The notes: generated by a model not told the origin, from the letters alone. Shown: positions 1 through 5,649, numbered from the stretch's first letter. The stretch is DNA of 6,638 nt from Allobaculum sp. (GCA_014803815.1 JAAVAY010000085.1:1-6638); one strand, 5' to 3'. Translations and numbers: made by a program.

Positions 1-56
1 AAAACTTTTTGCTCTGCGTTTGGATATATTCGGAATTTGAATGCCTTGTTTGCCAT
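1..56 (-). CDS. tnpB: TnpB/OrfB (IS200/IS605-type) N-terminal fragment, cut by window edge
   Basis: Reading the minus strand from the ATG at 56, the first residues are MANKAFKFRIYPNAEQKVL. The K-F-R-I-Y-P-N-x-E-Q signature is the classic N-terminus of IS605 OrfB/TnpB proteins. In that family TnpB is an RNA-guided nuclease ancestral to Cas12, using an RNA made from the element's far end; it helps the transposon persist rather than catalysing transposition itself. A Shine-Dalgarno run, GAGGTG (minus strand, about 63-68), lies 6 nt before the ATG and supports this start. Only 18 codons are visible, so the RuvC residues, zinc ribbon, integrity and any tnpA partner cannot be judged. The family call rests on the short motif alone, but that motif is distinctive. 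Confidence 0.82.
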   Translation of the reverse strand, partial: MANKAFKFRIYPNAEQKV

Positions 57-92
57 GACTTTCACCTCTTTTTTCACCTGTTGTTGTGTTTC

Positions 93-129
93 TATATCAT
101 AACTATAATATATCATAACTATAATATAT
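93..129. repeat. 16-bp direct tandem repeat (two full copies plus a partial third)
   Basis: The unit TATATCATAACTATAA occurs at 93-108 and again without a gap at 109-124, followed by TATAT of a third copy. Read on the minus strand, each unit contains TATAGT and TATGAT, both resembling -10 hexamers. The repeat lies 37 nt upstream of the tnpB start, where a tnpB promoter would be expected. I see no convincing -35 at the right distance, so promoter function is an inference. Confidence 0.85.
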
Positions 130-205
130 TTATTAATTGCTTCATGCTTTCGCTGTTGTAATTTAACTGACTTTATTTTGGGGCTTTTGTCCTTTTGGGT
201 ACGAC

Positions 206-239
206 GGAATTCATCCCCCACTTTTGGGGGACTTCTTCC
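206..239. repeat. Strong imperfect hairpin, candidate subterminal end of the IS element
   Basis: CCCCCA (215-220) pairs with TGGGGG (225-230) around a CTTT loop. The arms extend through a T/A pair and a 4-nt internal loop to an outer GGAA (206-209)/TTCC (236-239) pairing. TnpB elements of the IS200/IS605 group carry subterminal hairpins instead of inverted repeats, and this one sits about 150 nt upstream of tnpB, where the left end is expected. It is not followed by a T-run on either strand, so it is not a typical intrinsic terminator. The exact element boundary cannot be placed without the other end or an empty site. Confidence 0.45.
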
Positions 240-284
240 TGCATACGGTTAAAAAAGACCATAACTTTAGAGACGGAGATGAAA

Positions 285-632
285 ATGATGAATCAGATTA
301 AAACCAAGTTTTTACAAAATAAGTGGATTCAAAAAGGAAAAACTTGGTGGAGTCGAGCCAGCCTAGACAGGGTTAAAACCTGGCTTTTGTTGACAGGATT
401 GTTGTTGGTCTGCTTTTTATATTTCTCTCTTTTGGACTGGCAACGGTATATAACCTCTTTTTATTCGACTCCCTTTTATGTATTTTTGATTGTGCGATCC
501 ATTGAATTTATCTTGCCAGCTATTTTATGTTTAGCCATTGCCTTAGTTCTTTTTTTTAAAGAAGAGTTTACAAGCCAAGAAAAAATTATTGAGGAAAAGA
601 AAGGAAAAATCTATGAAGAAGATTTTGATTAA
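285..632 (+). CDS. Small two-helix membrane protein of unknown function
   Basis: I do not recognise this protein. It has 115 residues from the ATG at 285. It starts with a basic amphipathic stretch (MMNQIKTKFLQ onward, rich in Lys and Trp). A first membrane helix follows at about residues 35-50 (TWLLLTGLLLVCFLYFSLL), then a short aromatic loop, then a second helix near 75-95 (FILPAILCLAIALVLFF). It ends in a charged Lys/Glu tail. The open frame extends upstream to 195, but GGAG at 275-278 directly abuts the ATG at 279; it is spaced 6 nt from the ATG at 285 and 9 nt from the one at 288, so 285 or 288 is the likelier start. Its last 20 nt overlap the next gene, implying an operon and coupled translation. 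The hydrophobicity pattern fits a small inner-membrane accessory protein; no function can be assigned. Confidence 0.7.
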   Translation: MMNQIKTKFLQNKWIQKGKTWWSRASLDRVKTWLLLTGLLLVCFLYFSLLDWQRYITSFYSTPFYVFLIVRSIEFILPAILCLAIALVLFFKEEFTSQEKIIEEKKGKIYEEDFD

Positions 633-918
633 AGCTCTTATTCAAAGTGAATACAAAGATCTCATGGAAAAATTCGAAAATCCACTGAATGAACCTTGTC
701 CTTTAAAAGTAGGACAACACTGGATATCCGAAGAAGCTACCATGCCAAAAGATTTTTGTCCAAGTGCGTGGCAAAGCTTGTATCCGTACATCTTTGCTCT
801 TGCCAATGGAGCAACGGCGCTTTTTGATGGCTGGATGAAAGATTCTAATACGGCTTTAGTGAGTTGCAATGATGGTTTTCGGCCAATGAGTTTTTATTTG
901 CAAGTATTAAATCTTTGA
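613..918 (+). CDS. TIGR04076-like small Cys-containing protein, function unknown
   Basis: This 101-residue protein is in the usual size range of the TIGR04076 family (about 90-100 residues), a set of uncharacterised proteins common in anaerobes. Landmarks seen are PCPL with Cys29, DFCPSAW with Cys49, the YPYIFALANG core, GWM, and SCNDGFRP with Cys85. As I recall the family, it typically carries Pro-Cys-Pro, Cys-x-x-Ala-Trp, Trp-Met and a Cys-Cys-x-Asp-Gly-x-Arg-Pro block. Here the last block has one Cys (Ser-Cys). Spaced conserved cysteines suggest metal binding or redox chemistry, but this is unproven. The ATG at 613 is chosen because AAAGGA (600-605) lies 7 nt upstream; an earlier in-frame ATG at 589 has no comparable site. 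The gene starts 20 nt before the stop of its upstream neighbour, so the two are probably translated together. No intrinsic terminator follows on the plus strand. Confidence 0.78.
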   Translation: MKKILIKALIQSEYKDLMEKFENPLNEPCPLKVGQHWISEEATMPKDFCPSAWQSLYPYIFALANGATALFDGWMKDSNTALVSCNDGFRPMSFYLQVLNL

Positions 919-932
919 ACTTCTTTAAAGAA

Positions 933-980
933 ATAAAAAAGGGATGTGCCAAAAGAAGAAATCTTTCTTTCACATCCCTT
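933..980 (-). terminator. Intrinsic terminator of rnpB (minus strand)
   Basis: The arms AAGGGATGTG (939-948) and CACATCCCTT (971-980) pair perfectly. The stem continues after a CCA bulge as AAAGAAG with TTTCTTT around a small loop. On the minus strand the hairpin is followed at once by a T-run (complement of the A-run ending at 940), the standard arrangement for termination right after rnpB. On the plus strand the hairpin is followed by AATCTG with no T-run. Confidence 0.9.
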
Positions 981-983
981 AAT

Positions 984-1346
984 CTGCTCAAATATCATAA
1001 GCCATGTTCTGTTCTTACTTTCGTAAGTGCAGCAATTTATCTATGCTTTCGCATCCGTCCGCCGCTTCAATTCACTTTGGACAGTTCCCCTACCAAATTT
1101 GGGTTTCTCGCTTGAGGGGTTTACCCGTTCCACCTTTTTCGTTTCCAAAAAAGCTACGTCTCTGTGGCACTTTTAAAGATCGCCGCCATGGGCTTGCGCC
1201 TTTAGGCTTTGATTCAGCCGTATGTCCAAAAGGACACCCTAGCCTTATGAATTCGACTAGCACAAACACTACAGCCATCGCAGGCTGTGCGAGCATGGAC
1301 TTTCCTCTAACGGTCAAGCCGCCAGCAGCTGCATCCATTTAAGCAG
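984..1346 (-). ncRNA. rnpB: RNase P RNA, bacterial type B
   Basis: The catalytic RNA of RNase P removes 5' leaders from pre-tRNAs. On the minus strand the conserved core is unmistakable. Near the 5' end is AGAGGAAAGTCCATGCTCGC (P4 5' strand and CR-I, about 1289-1308). AGTGCCACAGAGACG follows in the middle. GGTAAACCCCTC and GCGAGAAACCC precede AAATTTGGTAGGGGAA, whose GGT (complement near 1091-1093) is the loop that pairs with the tRNA CCA tail. ACAGAACATGGCTTAT supplies the P4 3' strand near the 3' end. CTGCTTAAAT (5' end at 1346) pairs with ATTTGAGCAG (3' end at 984) with one G-U pair, closing P1 and setting the limits. At about 363 nt it is slightly shorter than the roughly 400-nt Bacillus RNA. 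Only 13 nt separate it from the gpsB stop, and the only -10-like hexamer there (GATAAC, 1357 to 1352) has no good -35, so read-through from gpsB with processing is plausible. Confidence 0.97.
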
Positions 1347-1359
1347 AAATTGTTATCCT

Positions 1360-1755
1360 TTAAACTTCTGGTGGAAAGACCGCTCTTTCCAAACGCTCAA
1401 TGCGCTTTTCAAGAGACAATCCTTCTTCATTGATCTCCATATCGGAAAGTGAAGCCACATCCATATTGGAGTTGACTTGCGATTGATACCCTTGAACCTG
1501 TTGACGCAAGGCCAGCAATTCTTGTTGCATCGCATTGTATTCAATACGTAAGGTTTGGTTTTCTTCGGTCAGTTCTCGAATTTTCTGATCGCAACTTACA
1601 AGCGCAGAAGAAAGCTTTTGAGCTTGTTCTTCATAGGATTGATAATCCTCAATGACTAAATCGAGATAGGCATCAACTTCGTTTGCCGAATATCCTCTTG
1701 AATCTACGGTAAACTCTTTATCATAAATATCCTGAGCGGTAAGATTTGCGGCCAT
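1360..1755 (-). CDS. gpsB: GpsB, DivIVA-family cell-division/wall-synthesis adaptor
   Basis: GpsB is a cytosolic coiled-coil dimer that docks on the membrane-proximal tails of penicillin-binding proteins and coordinates wall synthesis between division and elongation. The protein has 131 residues. Its N-terminal DivIVA-like domain shows LTAQDIYDKEF, then SRGYSANEVDAYLDLVIEDY; Tyr22, Asp28, Leu31 and Asp32 match the residues that line the PBP-binding groove in characterised GpsB proteins. A coiled coil spans roughly 35-90. A hydrophilic linker follows, and the C-terminal helix LEKRIERLERAVF matches the short trimerising helix that ends GpsB and distinguishes it from longer DivIVA. It is some 20-30 residues longer than Bacillus GpsB (98 residues), mostly in the linker. 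AGGAGG at 1765-1770 lies 9 nt before the ATG. Its position next to rnpB, divergent from recU and a class A PBP, repeats the arrangement in Bacillus and streptococci and supports GpsB over DivIVA. Confidence 0.93.
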   Translation of the reverse strand: MAANLTAQDIYDKEFTVDSRGYSANEVDAYLDLVIEDYQSYEEQAQKLSSALVSCDQKIRELTEENQTLRIEYNAMQQELLALRQQVQGYQSQVNSNMDVASLSDMEINEEGLSLEKRIERLERAVFPPEV

Positions 1756-1818
1756 CGTTCAAAACCTCCTGACACTTTAATCTAAATTTTAAAACCTGTG
1801 GAGATAATCGCAGGATGA

Positions 1819-1847
1819 ATTATAGCATTCTTTTGACCTGGATACAA
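1819..1847 (-). promoter_or_regulatory. Sigma-A-type promoter of gpsB(-rnpB), extended -10
   Basis: On the minus strand, TTGTAT (1847 to 1842) is followed after 17 bp by TATAAT (1824 to 1819), preceded by TG-C as in an extended -10. Transcription should begin near 1812, giving a leader of about 57 nt before the gpsB ATG at 1755. This is the best minus-strand promoter in the divergent region and could also drive rnpB. Confidence 0.8.
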
Positions 1848-1967
1848 CGAAGGTTCATTAATTTGTTATCGATTAATAAATTTTCACAAATTGGTTGTTC
1901 AATTTATGGTACTTCTCAAGAGCTGAAAGCCATTTCGCGGCCAAAATCTTCTATGAATCTCACTAAT

Positions 1968-1976
1968 TGTGGATAA
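1968..1976 (-). promoter_or_regulatory. Perfect consensus DnaA-box 9-mer
   Basis: TGTGGATAA on the plus strand reads TTATCCACA on the minus strand, the exact consensus for DnaA binding. Only one copy was found, so this is not an origin. A regulatory role between the two divergent promoters is possible, but a chance match in AT-rich DNA is also plausible. Confidence 0.35.
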
Positions 1977-2068
1977 AAAAGATGTATCATCATTTAATTT
2001 TTAGATACCTAAAGCGATTTTAAAAGATTTTTAAAATTAAGTTTAGAGCTTGACACACTCTTGGTTCA

Positions 2069-2097
2069 TTGAAACAAGCCTTGATTTTCTATATACT
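2069..2097 (+). promoter_or_regulatory. Sigma-A-type promoter of the recU-pbp1A operon
   Basis: TTGAAA (2069-2074) and TATACT (2092-2097) are spaced by exactly 17 bp and preceded by an A/T-tract region. Transcription is expected to start about 7 nt after the -10, at A2103 to G2105, which coincides with the GTG start codon proposed for recU. An upstream TTGACA (2050-2055) has no -10 at a workable distance. Confidence 0.75.
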
Positions 2098-2104
2098 GTG
2101 TCAT

Positions 2105-2770
2105 GTGACAAACTCTATTCAATATCCTAATAAGCTTCATCGTTCCAGGAAAAGTGATGAACTAGAGTCTAAGGGAAACCAAGCGCCTCTTGATAACCAC
2201 TCTTCTCGCGGAACAAGTCTTGAAGACGATTTAAATGCTTCAAATCTGTATTATAAGGATCAAAAAACTGCCTTGATTTATAAAAAGCCAACGCCAATCC
2301 AAGTGGTACGAGTGGATTATCCTGCTCGCAATCGAGCTAAAATCACCGAAGCGTATTATCGTACGCCGTCCACGACGGATTACAACGGCCTATACAAGGG
2401 ACATTATATTGATTTTGAGGCCAAACAGACTCAGAATCCCAATTTGTTTCCCAAGTATTTAGTTCAACCTCACCAAATTGAGCATTTAAAACTCGTACAT
2501 GAGCAGGGAGGAATTGGCTTTTTCATTATTCGCTTTACTTCCCATAAAAAAACGTTTTTGGTGGATGCCCTCAAACTCATTGAGGCCCACGAAACCATTG
2601 TAGCCAAGTCTATTCCCTATCCTTGGTTTGAAGAGCATGGCATTTTATTACGGGAAGGATTATATCCACGAATTCATTACTTAGAGGCGGTTGACAAACA
2701 CTATTTAAGCTCAAGTTCAAGCTTAAATTCTAATTTGAAAGGAGAAACCAAAAAAGATAAGGATGCGTAA
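2105..2770 (+). CDS. recU: RecU Holliday junction resolvase
   Basis: RecU is the Gram-positive Holliday junction-specific endonuclease, cutting four-way junctions made in recombination and repair and modulating RecA. From the GTG at 2105 it has 221 residues. YPN at 7-9 corresponds to the family's N-terminal YPNG. SRGTSLEDDLNASNLYY (34-50), KKPTPIQVV (60-68) and STTDYNGLYKGHYIDFEAK (89-107) follow. Asp92, Glu105 and Lys107 are the equivalents of the metal-binding catalytic residues Asp88, Glu101 and Lys103 of Bacillus RecU. HQIEH lies downstream, and the Ser-rich, Lys-rich C-tail is variable. The frame stays open to a TTG at 2069, but that TTG is the -35 box. No start here has a Shine-Dalgarno sequence, and GTG 2105 best fits the family N-terminus, so the mRNA may be leaderless. 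The stop overlaps the next gene by 8 nt, matching the conserved recU-pbp1 operon. Confidence 0.95.
   Translation: MTNSIQYPNKLHRSRKSDELESKGNQAPLDNHSSRGTSLEDDLNASNLYYKDQKTALIYKKPTPIQVVRVDYPARNRAKITEAYYRTPSTTDYNGLYKGHYIDFEAKQTQNPNLFPKYLVQPHQIEHLKLVHEQGGIGFFIIRFTSHKKTFLVDALKLIEAHETIVAKSIPYPWFEEHGILLREGLYPRIHYLEAVDKHYLSSSSSLNSNLKGETKKDKDA
2703..2728 (+). other. Hairpin at the end of recU, just before the PBP start
   Basis: ATTTAAGCT (2703-2711) and AGCTTAAAT (2720-2728) form a perfect 9-bp stem with an 8-nt loop (CAAGTTCA). It lies inside the recU coding sequence, 10-13 nt before the AAAGGAG at 2739-2744. No T-run follows, so it is not a terminator. It could influence mRNA stability or translation of the PBP gene, or may only reflect the Ser/Leu codons of the RecU tail. 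Confidence 0.5.
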
Positions 2771-5597
2771 CAAAAATCAGGCGAATTCCACTAACTCAAT
2801 AGGAAATGGAAACGCCTCTCAACCCAATGGATCTTCTCCATCTTCAGCGGGGTCTGGGAAAAAACCTAGACGAAAGCTGGATTTTTGGAATAAGCTCGCT
2901 GTTGGGATTTTAACCTTGTTTCTTGTAGGATGCGTCTCGGTGTTCTTTGTTTTGGTCAACATCGTCAACGATCCAGATGGCATGCGCTTTTCAAAGGATG
3001 GCTTGTCGACTTTGTCCAATTCGCGAATTTTCGATGATTCGGGAAATATGATTTATGAGTTTGGCGCAGAAATTCGCGACGACATTACCTACGATCAAGT
3101 TCCGCAAAACCTCATTGATGCCTTTTTGGCCATCGAGGATTCGCGTTACTTTACTCACAATGGATTTGACTTACCACGCTTTTTAGCAGCGGGTATCACT
3201 AACTTACGGTCTGGTGGCTTTTCTCAAGGTGGTTCAACCCTCACCATGCAGATGATTGATAATGCCTTTACCAAAAACCAAGAGGAAAAGTTACTAGCGG
3301 AAAATGGTAGTATTTCCACTTTAGAAAAAGTAAAACTTAAAATTCAGGAGATCTACCTCGCTTTAATTGCTGAGCAAACCATTGATAAAGAAGATATTAT
3401 TGAGTATTACCTCAACCGGATTTGGTTTGGATCTGGACGCAATACACGCGGGATTCAAAAGGCCGCGAAGTACTACTTTAATAAGGATGTAACCGAGTTG
3501 AATTTAGGAGAAGCGGCTTTCTTAGCTGGAAGTATTAATGCTCCTTATACTAACAATCCACTTAATAACATTCATACTGCTGGCGATACAAGTGATACGA
3601 TTGATCATCTAGCCGCCGGTCAACAACGTCGAAATACGACGCTAGAGTTGATGTTGAAGCATGGATATATTACGGAAGAAGAATACAACTTGGAAAAGAG
3701 TGTTGACTTGGCTTTTGCCCTGGATTGGCGTGAAACTATTACCATTGATCCAAACCAAGCTTACATTGACCAAGTTATTTCGGAAGCCGCTCAGCTTTCC
3801 GGTCAAGACCCCGCTATTATTCCCATGGATATCTATACTGCGCTTAATCAAAGCGCCCAAGCGGAATTGGATAAGATCATGACAGGGACAGTGATTGCTT
3901 TCCCCAATGAAATGATGGATTTTGGAACAACTATTATTAACAACACCACAGGTGAAATTATTGCGGTTGGTCCTGGTCGTCATTACCATTCGGATTCGGT
4001 AAAACAAGACAATTCCTTGAATACCCGTCAGCCTGGATCCGCTATGAAGCCTCTTTTATCGTATTGTTCAACCTTTGATATTCTTGGTTGGTCTACTAAT
4101 CATATCGTAGTCGATCAAGCTAAAGATTATTGGGGAGGTGGAACTAACTTACGAAATGCGGACGGAAAATATGACGGTCAAATGACTCTCGCCCGTGCTC
4201 TTGGTGTTTCTAAAAATACTCCTGCGGCTCAAGCGATGATTGATTTGATTTCCGTAACAGGTACAGACTATTGGATTAAGTTTTGTAAAGATCTTGGCTT
4301 TGATGATCAAGTAGCTGAATTATTTGTACCTCAATATTCTATTGGTGGTGCAGATATGTTTGCTTCTCCAACGCAAATGGCTTCAGCTTATACTATCTTT
4401 GCTAACCAAGGTCGTCGTGTGAATGCCCACCGTATTCGTCGAATTATTCGTCGTTCGGATAATACTGAAATCAATGGCAATACTACAACTTATGAATTGA
4501 TTTCGACGCAGGCTGCCTACATGATGTCCACGCTTCTACGTGATGTTGTTTTTGGAGGATATCAAAACTACAATGAAGTTTTAGCCAATCCAAATTACGA
4601 TGTCTATGGTAAGTCAGGAACGTCCTCTTGGGAAGAAGAAGCCATTCAATATGGAATTCCCGCTGGAGTTATGAAAGATGAATGGTCTGTGGCCTATACA
4701 AGTACGTATTCGATTGCCACATGGTCTGGGTACTTACCCGTTTATTTTATGCAGGGATATTACATGGGATGGACCGAGCTAGAAGCTGCTCCAGCTTTCC
4801 ATATCAACCGCTATATGTTGGATTTCTTAGCGGCTGGTGGTGATTATCATGCGATTGATCGTCCAGATGGAATCGCTGATTATAATGGTGGTTTGATCAA
4901 AGCGGAATTTGCGAGTCGTGGAGATGCGAGTTCGGCTTATCAAGCAGGTACCTCTTTCCCATCAGATGAATTATCTGCTGCTCGCAGTGCATGTACAGGT
5001 TCTGGGGGATCATTTGACAATGGAGCCTGTTCGTGTCCAAATGGTATGGAATTGAATGGTTTTGCTTGTGAGGCTAAAACGATAACAGAAGAACCCACAA
5101 CGACTCCAAGTGAGGGAACGGAACCCTCAGTTTCTTCTCCCGTAACAACTCCAAGTGTTACAGTTCCTACCGAAACACCAACAACACCAGATCTCACCAC
5201 CCCAGATGTCACCACTCCAAGTGTTGAGGAGCAACCTACGCCAACTCCAACCCCTGGAGAAGATTCCACTTCAACAACTACTACTCCAACTGTTACGCCA
5301 GAGCAGCCAACGGTCACGAATCCTCCAATCAATCCACCAGAAGAAACTCCAACACCAACTCCTGATGTGACGGATCAGACGACACCCGCTGTTCAAAATG
5401 ATGTTCCTGCTCCACAGACTCAAACAAGTGGAACAGCCACAACCACAACACCAACAGCTAAAATTTCTAGTGATACGCTCTTATCCCGCTTATCAGAGCA
5501 ATTTAAAGCTCTCGTAGGAGGCTCTTGGAGCGTAAGTGATAGTGTGGTTGCGGATATGCGTAGCCAATACAACTGGGATCAAAGTAGTTCTATTTAA
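2763..5597 (+). CDS. ponA: Class A penicillin-binding protein (bifunctional glycosyltransferase/transpeptidase)
   Basis: This 944-residue membrane-anchored enzyme polymerises lipid II into glycan strands and cross-links the stem peptides. A cytoplasmic tail (1-42) rich in Asn, Ser and Gly ends in GKKPRRKLDFW; one membrane helix spans about 43-67. The GT51 domain shows EDSRYFTHNG (Glu125 catalytic), GGSTLTMQ (157-163), a KIQE motif (Glu196), EYYLNRIWFG and RGIQKAAKYYF. The transpeptidase has SAMK (Ser426 nucleophile, Lys429), SKN (483-485) and KSGTS (617-621), a KSG version of the usual KTG. After about residue 735 comes a Cys module (Cys744, 756, 758, 769), then a Thr/Pro-rich stretch (about 772-899) and a charged C-terminal segment (900-944). 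It is longer than typical PBP1A (700-900). The ATG overlaps recU by 8 nt; GGAG at 2741-2744 lies 18 nt away, rather far, so coupling to recU translation is likely. Confidence 0.96.
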   Translation: MRNKNQANSTNSIGNGNASQPNGSSPSSAGSGKKPRRKLDFWNKLAVGILTLFLVGCVSVFFVLVNIVNDPDGMRFSKDGLSTLSNSRIFDDSGNMIYEFGAEIRDDITYDQVPQNLIDAFLAIEDSRYFTHNGFDLPRFLAAGITNLRSGGFSQGGSTLTMQMIDNAFTKNQEEKLLAENGSISTLEKVKLKIQEIYLALIAEQTIDKEDIIEYYLNRIWFGSGRNTRGIQKAAKYYFNKDVTELNLGEAAFLAGSINAPYTNNPLNNIHTAGDTSDTIDHLAAGQQRRNTTLELMLKHGYITEEEYNLEKSVDLAFALDWRETITIDPNQAYIDQVISEAAQLSGQDPAIIPMDIYTALNQSAQAELDKIMTGTVIAFPNEMMDFGTTIINNTTGEIIAVGPGRHYHSDSVKQDNSLNTRQPGSAMKPLLSYCSTFDILGWSTNHIVVDQAKDYWGGGTNLRNADGKYDGQMTLARALGVSKNTPAAQAMIDLISVTGTDYWIKFCKDLGFDDQVAELFVPQYSIGGADMFASPTQMASAYTIFANQGRRVNAHRIRRIIRRSDNTEINGNTTTYELISTQAAYMMSTLLRDVVFGGYQNYNEVLANPNYDVYGKSGTSSWEEEAIQYGIPAGVMKDEWSVAYTSTYSIATWSGYLPVYFMQGYYMGWTELEAAPAFHINRYMLDFLAAGGDYHAIDRPDGIADYNGGLIKAEFASRGDASSAYQAGTSFPSDELSAARSACTGSGGSFDNGACSCPNGMELNGFACEAKTITEEPTTTPSEGTEPSVSSPVTTPSVTVPTETPTTPDLTTPDVTTPSVEEQPTPTPTPGEDSTSTTTTPTVTPEQPTVTNPPINPPEETPTPTPDVTDQTTPAVQNDVPAPQTQTSGTATTTTPTAKISSDTLLSRLSEQFKALVGGSWSVSDSVVADMRSQYNWDQSSSI
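5076..5459 (+). repeat. Thr/Pro-rich low-complexity stretch in the PBP C-terminus
   Basis: Residues 772-899 consist largely of Thr, Pro, Ser, Val and Glu, with repeated short units such as TTPDVTTPSV and PTPTPTP. Such stretches usually act as extended stalks crossing the wall. Repeated CCAACTCCAAC-type DNA makes length variation by slippage likely. This repetition also creates long open frames on the minus strand that are not genes. Confidence 0.85.
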
Positions 5598-5610
5598 AAC
5601 AAATGCAATG

Positions 5611-5649
5611 AAAGATGAAGTGTTTCCACTAGACGCTTCATCTTTTTTT
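5611..5649 (+). terminator. Intrinsic terminator of the recU-pbp1A operon
   Basis: AAAGATGAAGTG (5611-5622) pairs along 12 bp, with one G-U pair, with CGCTTCATCTTT (5634-5645) around an 11-nt loop. The right arm runs into a seven-T tract (5643-5649). It starts 13 nt after the PBP stop codon. Confidence 0.93.

Larger units (their letters stand above)
1756..2104. other. Divergent intergenic region between gpsB and recU
   Basis: This 349-bp AT-rich spacer has no supportable gene. From the left it holds the gpsB leader and promoter (to 1847), then a stretch (1848-1960) where I see nothing assignable. After that come a single DnaA-box 9-mer (1968-1976), a small inverted repeat TTTAG-ATAC-CTAAA (2000-2013), an A/T-tract stretch (2016-2042) that could act as an UP element, and the recU promoter (2069-2097). 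Confidence 0.7.

Noticed and set aside
93..129. CRISPR array
   Set aside because: The repeats are 16 bp with no spacers between them, so this is a simple tandem repeat.
939..980. Terminator for the plus-strand genes ending at 918
   Set aside because: The hairpin is followed on the plus strand by AATCTG, not a T-run; the T-run is on the minus strand, so it serves rnpB.
1004..1342. Open frames on both strands at 1004-1342 (plus) and 1090-1338 (minus)
   Set aside because: They lie entirely within the RNase P RNA gene, whose conserved core explains the sequence, and the translations resemble no protein.
2050..2055. TTGACA as the -35 of recU
   Set aside because: No -10-like hexamer occurs 15-19 bp downstream; the TATACT at 2092 is 36 bp away and pairs properly with TTGAAA at 2069.
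2103..2108. ATG at 2103 as a recU start
   Set aside because: It is out of frame with RecU and is followed directly by TGA.
2924..2935. LVGC in the PBP membrane helix as a lipobox
   Set aside because: It follows a cytoplasmic tail of more than 40 residues and sits inside a longer hydrophobic helix of a class A PBP, which is a signal anchor.
3642..4007. 121-codon minus-strand frame inside the PBP gene
   Set aside because: It overlaps strongly conserved PBP coding sequence and its translation shows no recognisable family.
4940..5332. 130-codon minus-strand frame opposite the PBP tail
   Set aside because: It is the Gly/Val-rich mirror of the Thr/Pro-rich coding repeat, with no ribosome site or promoter.
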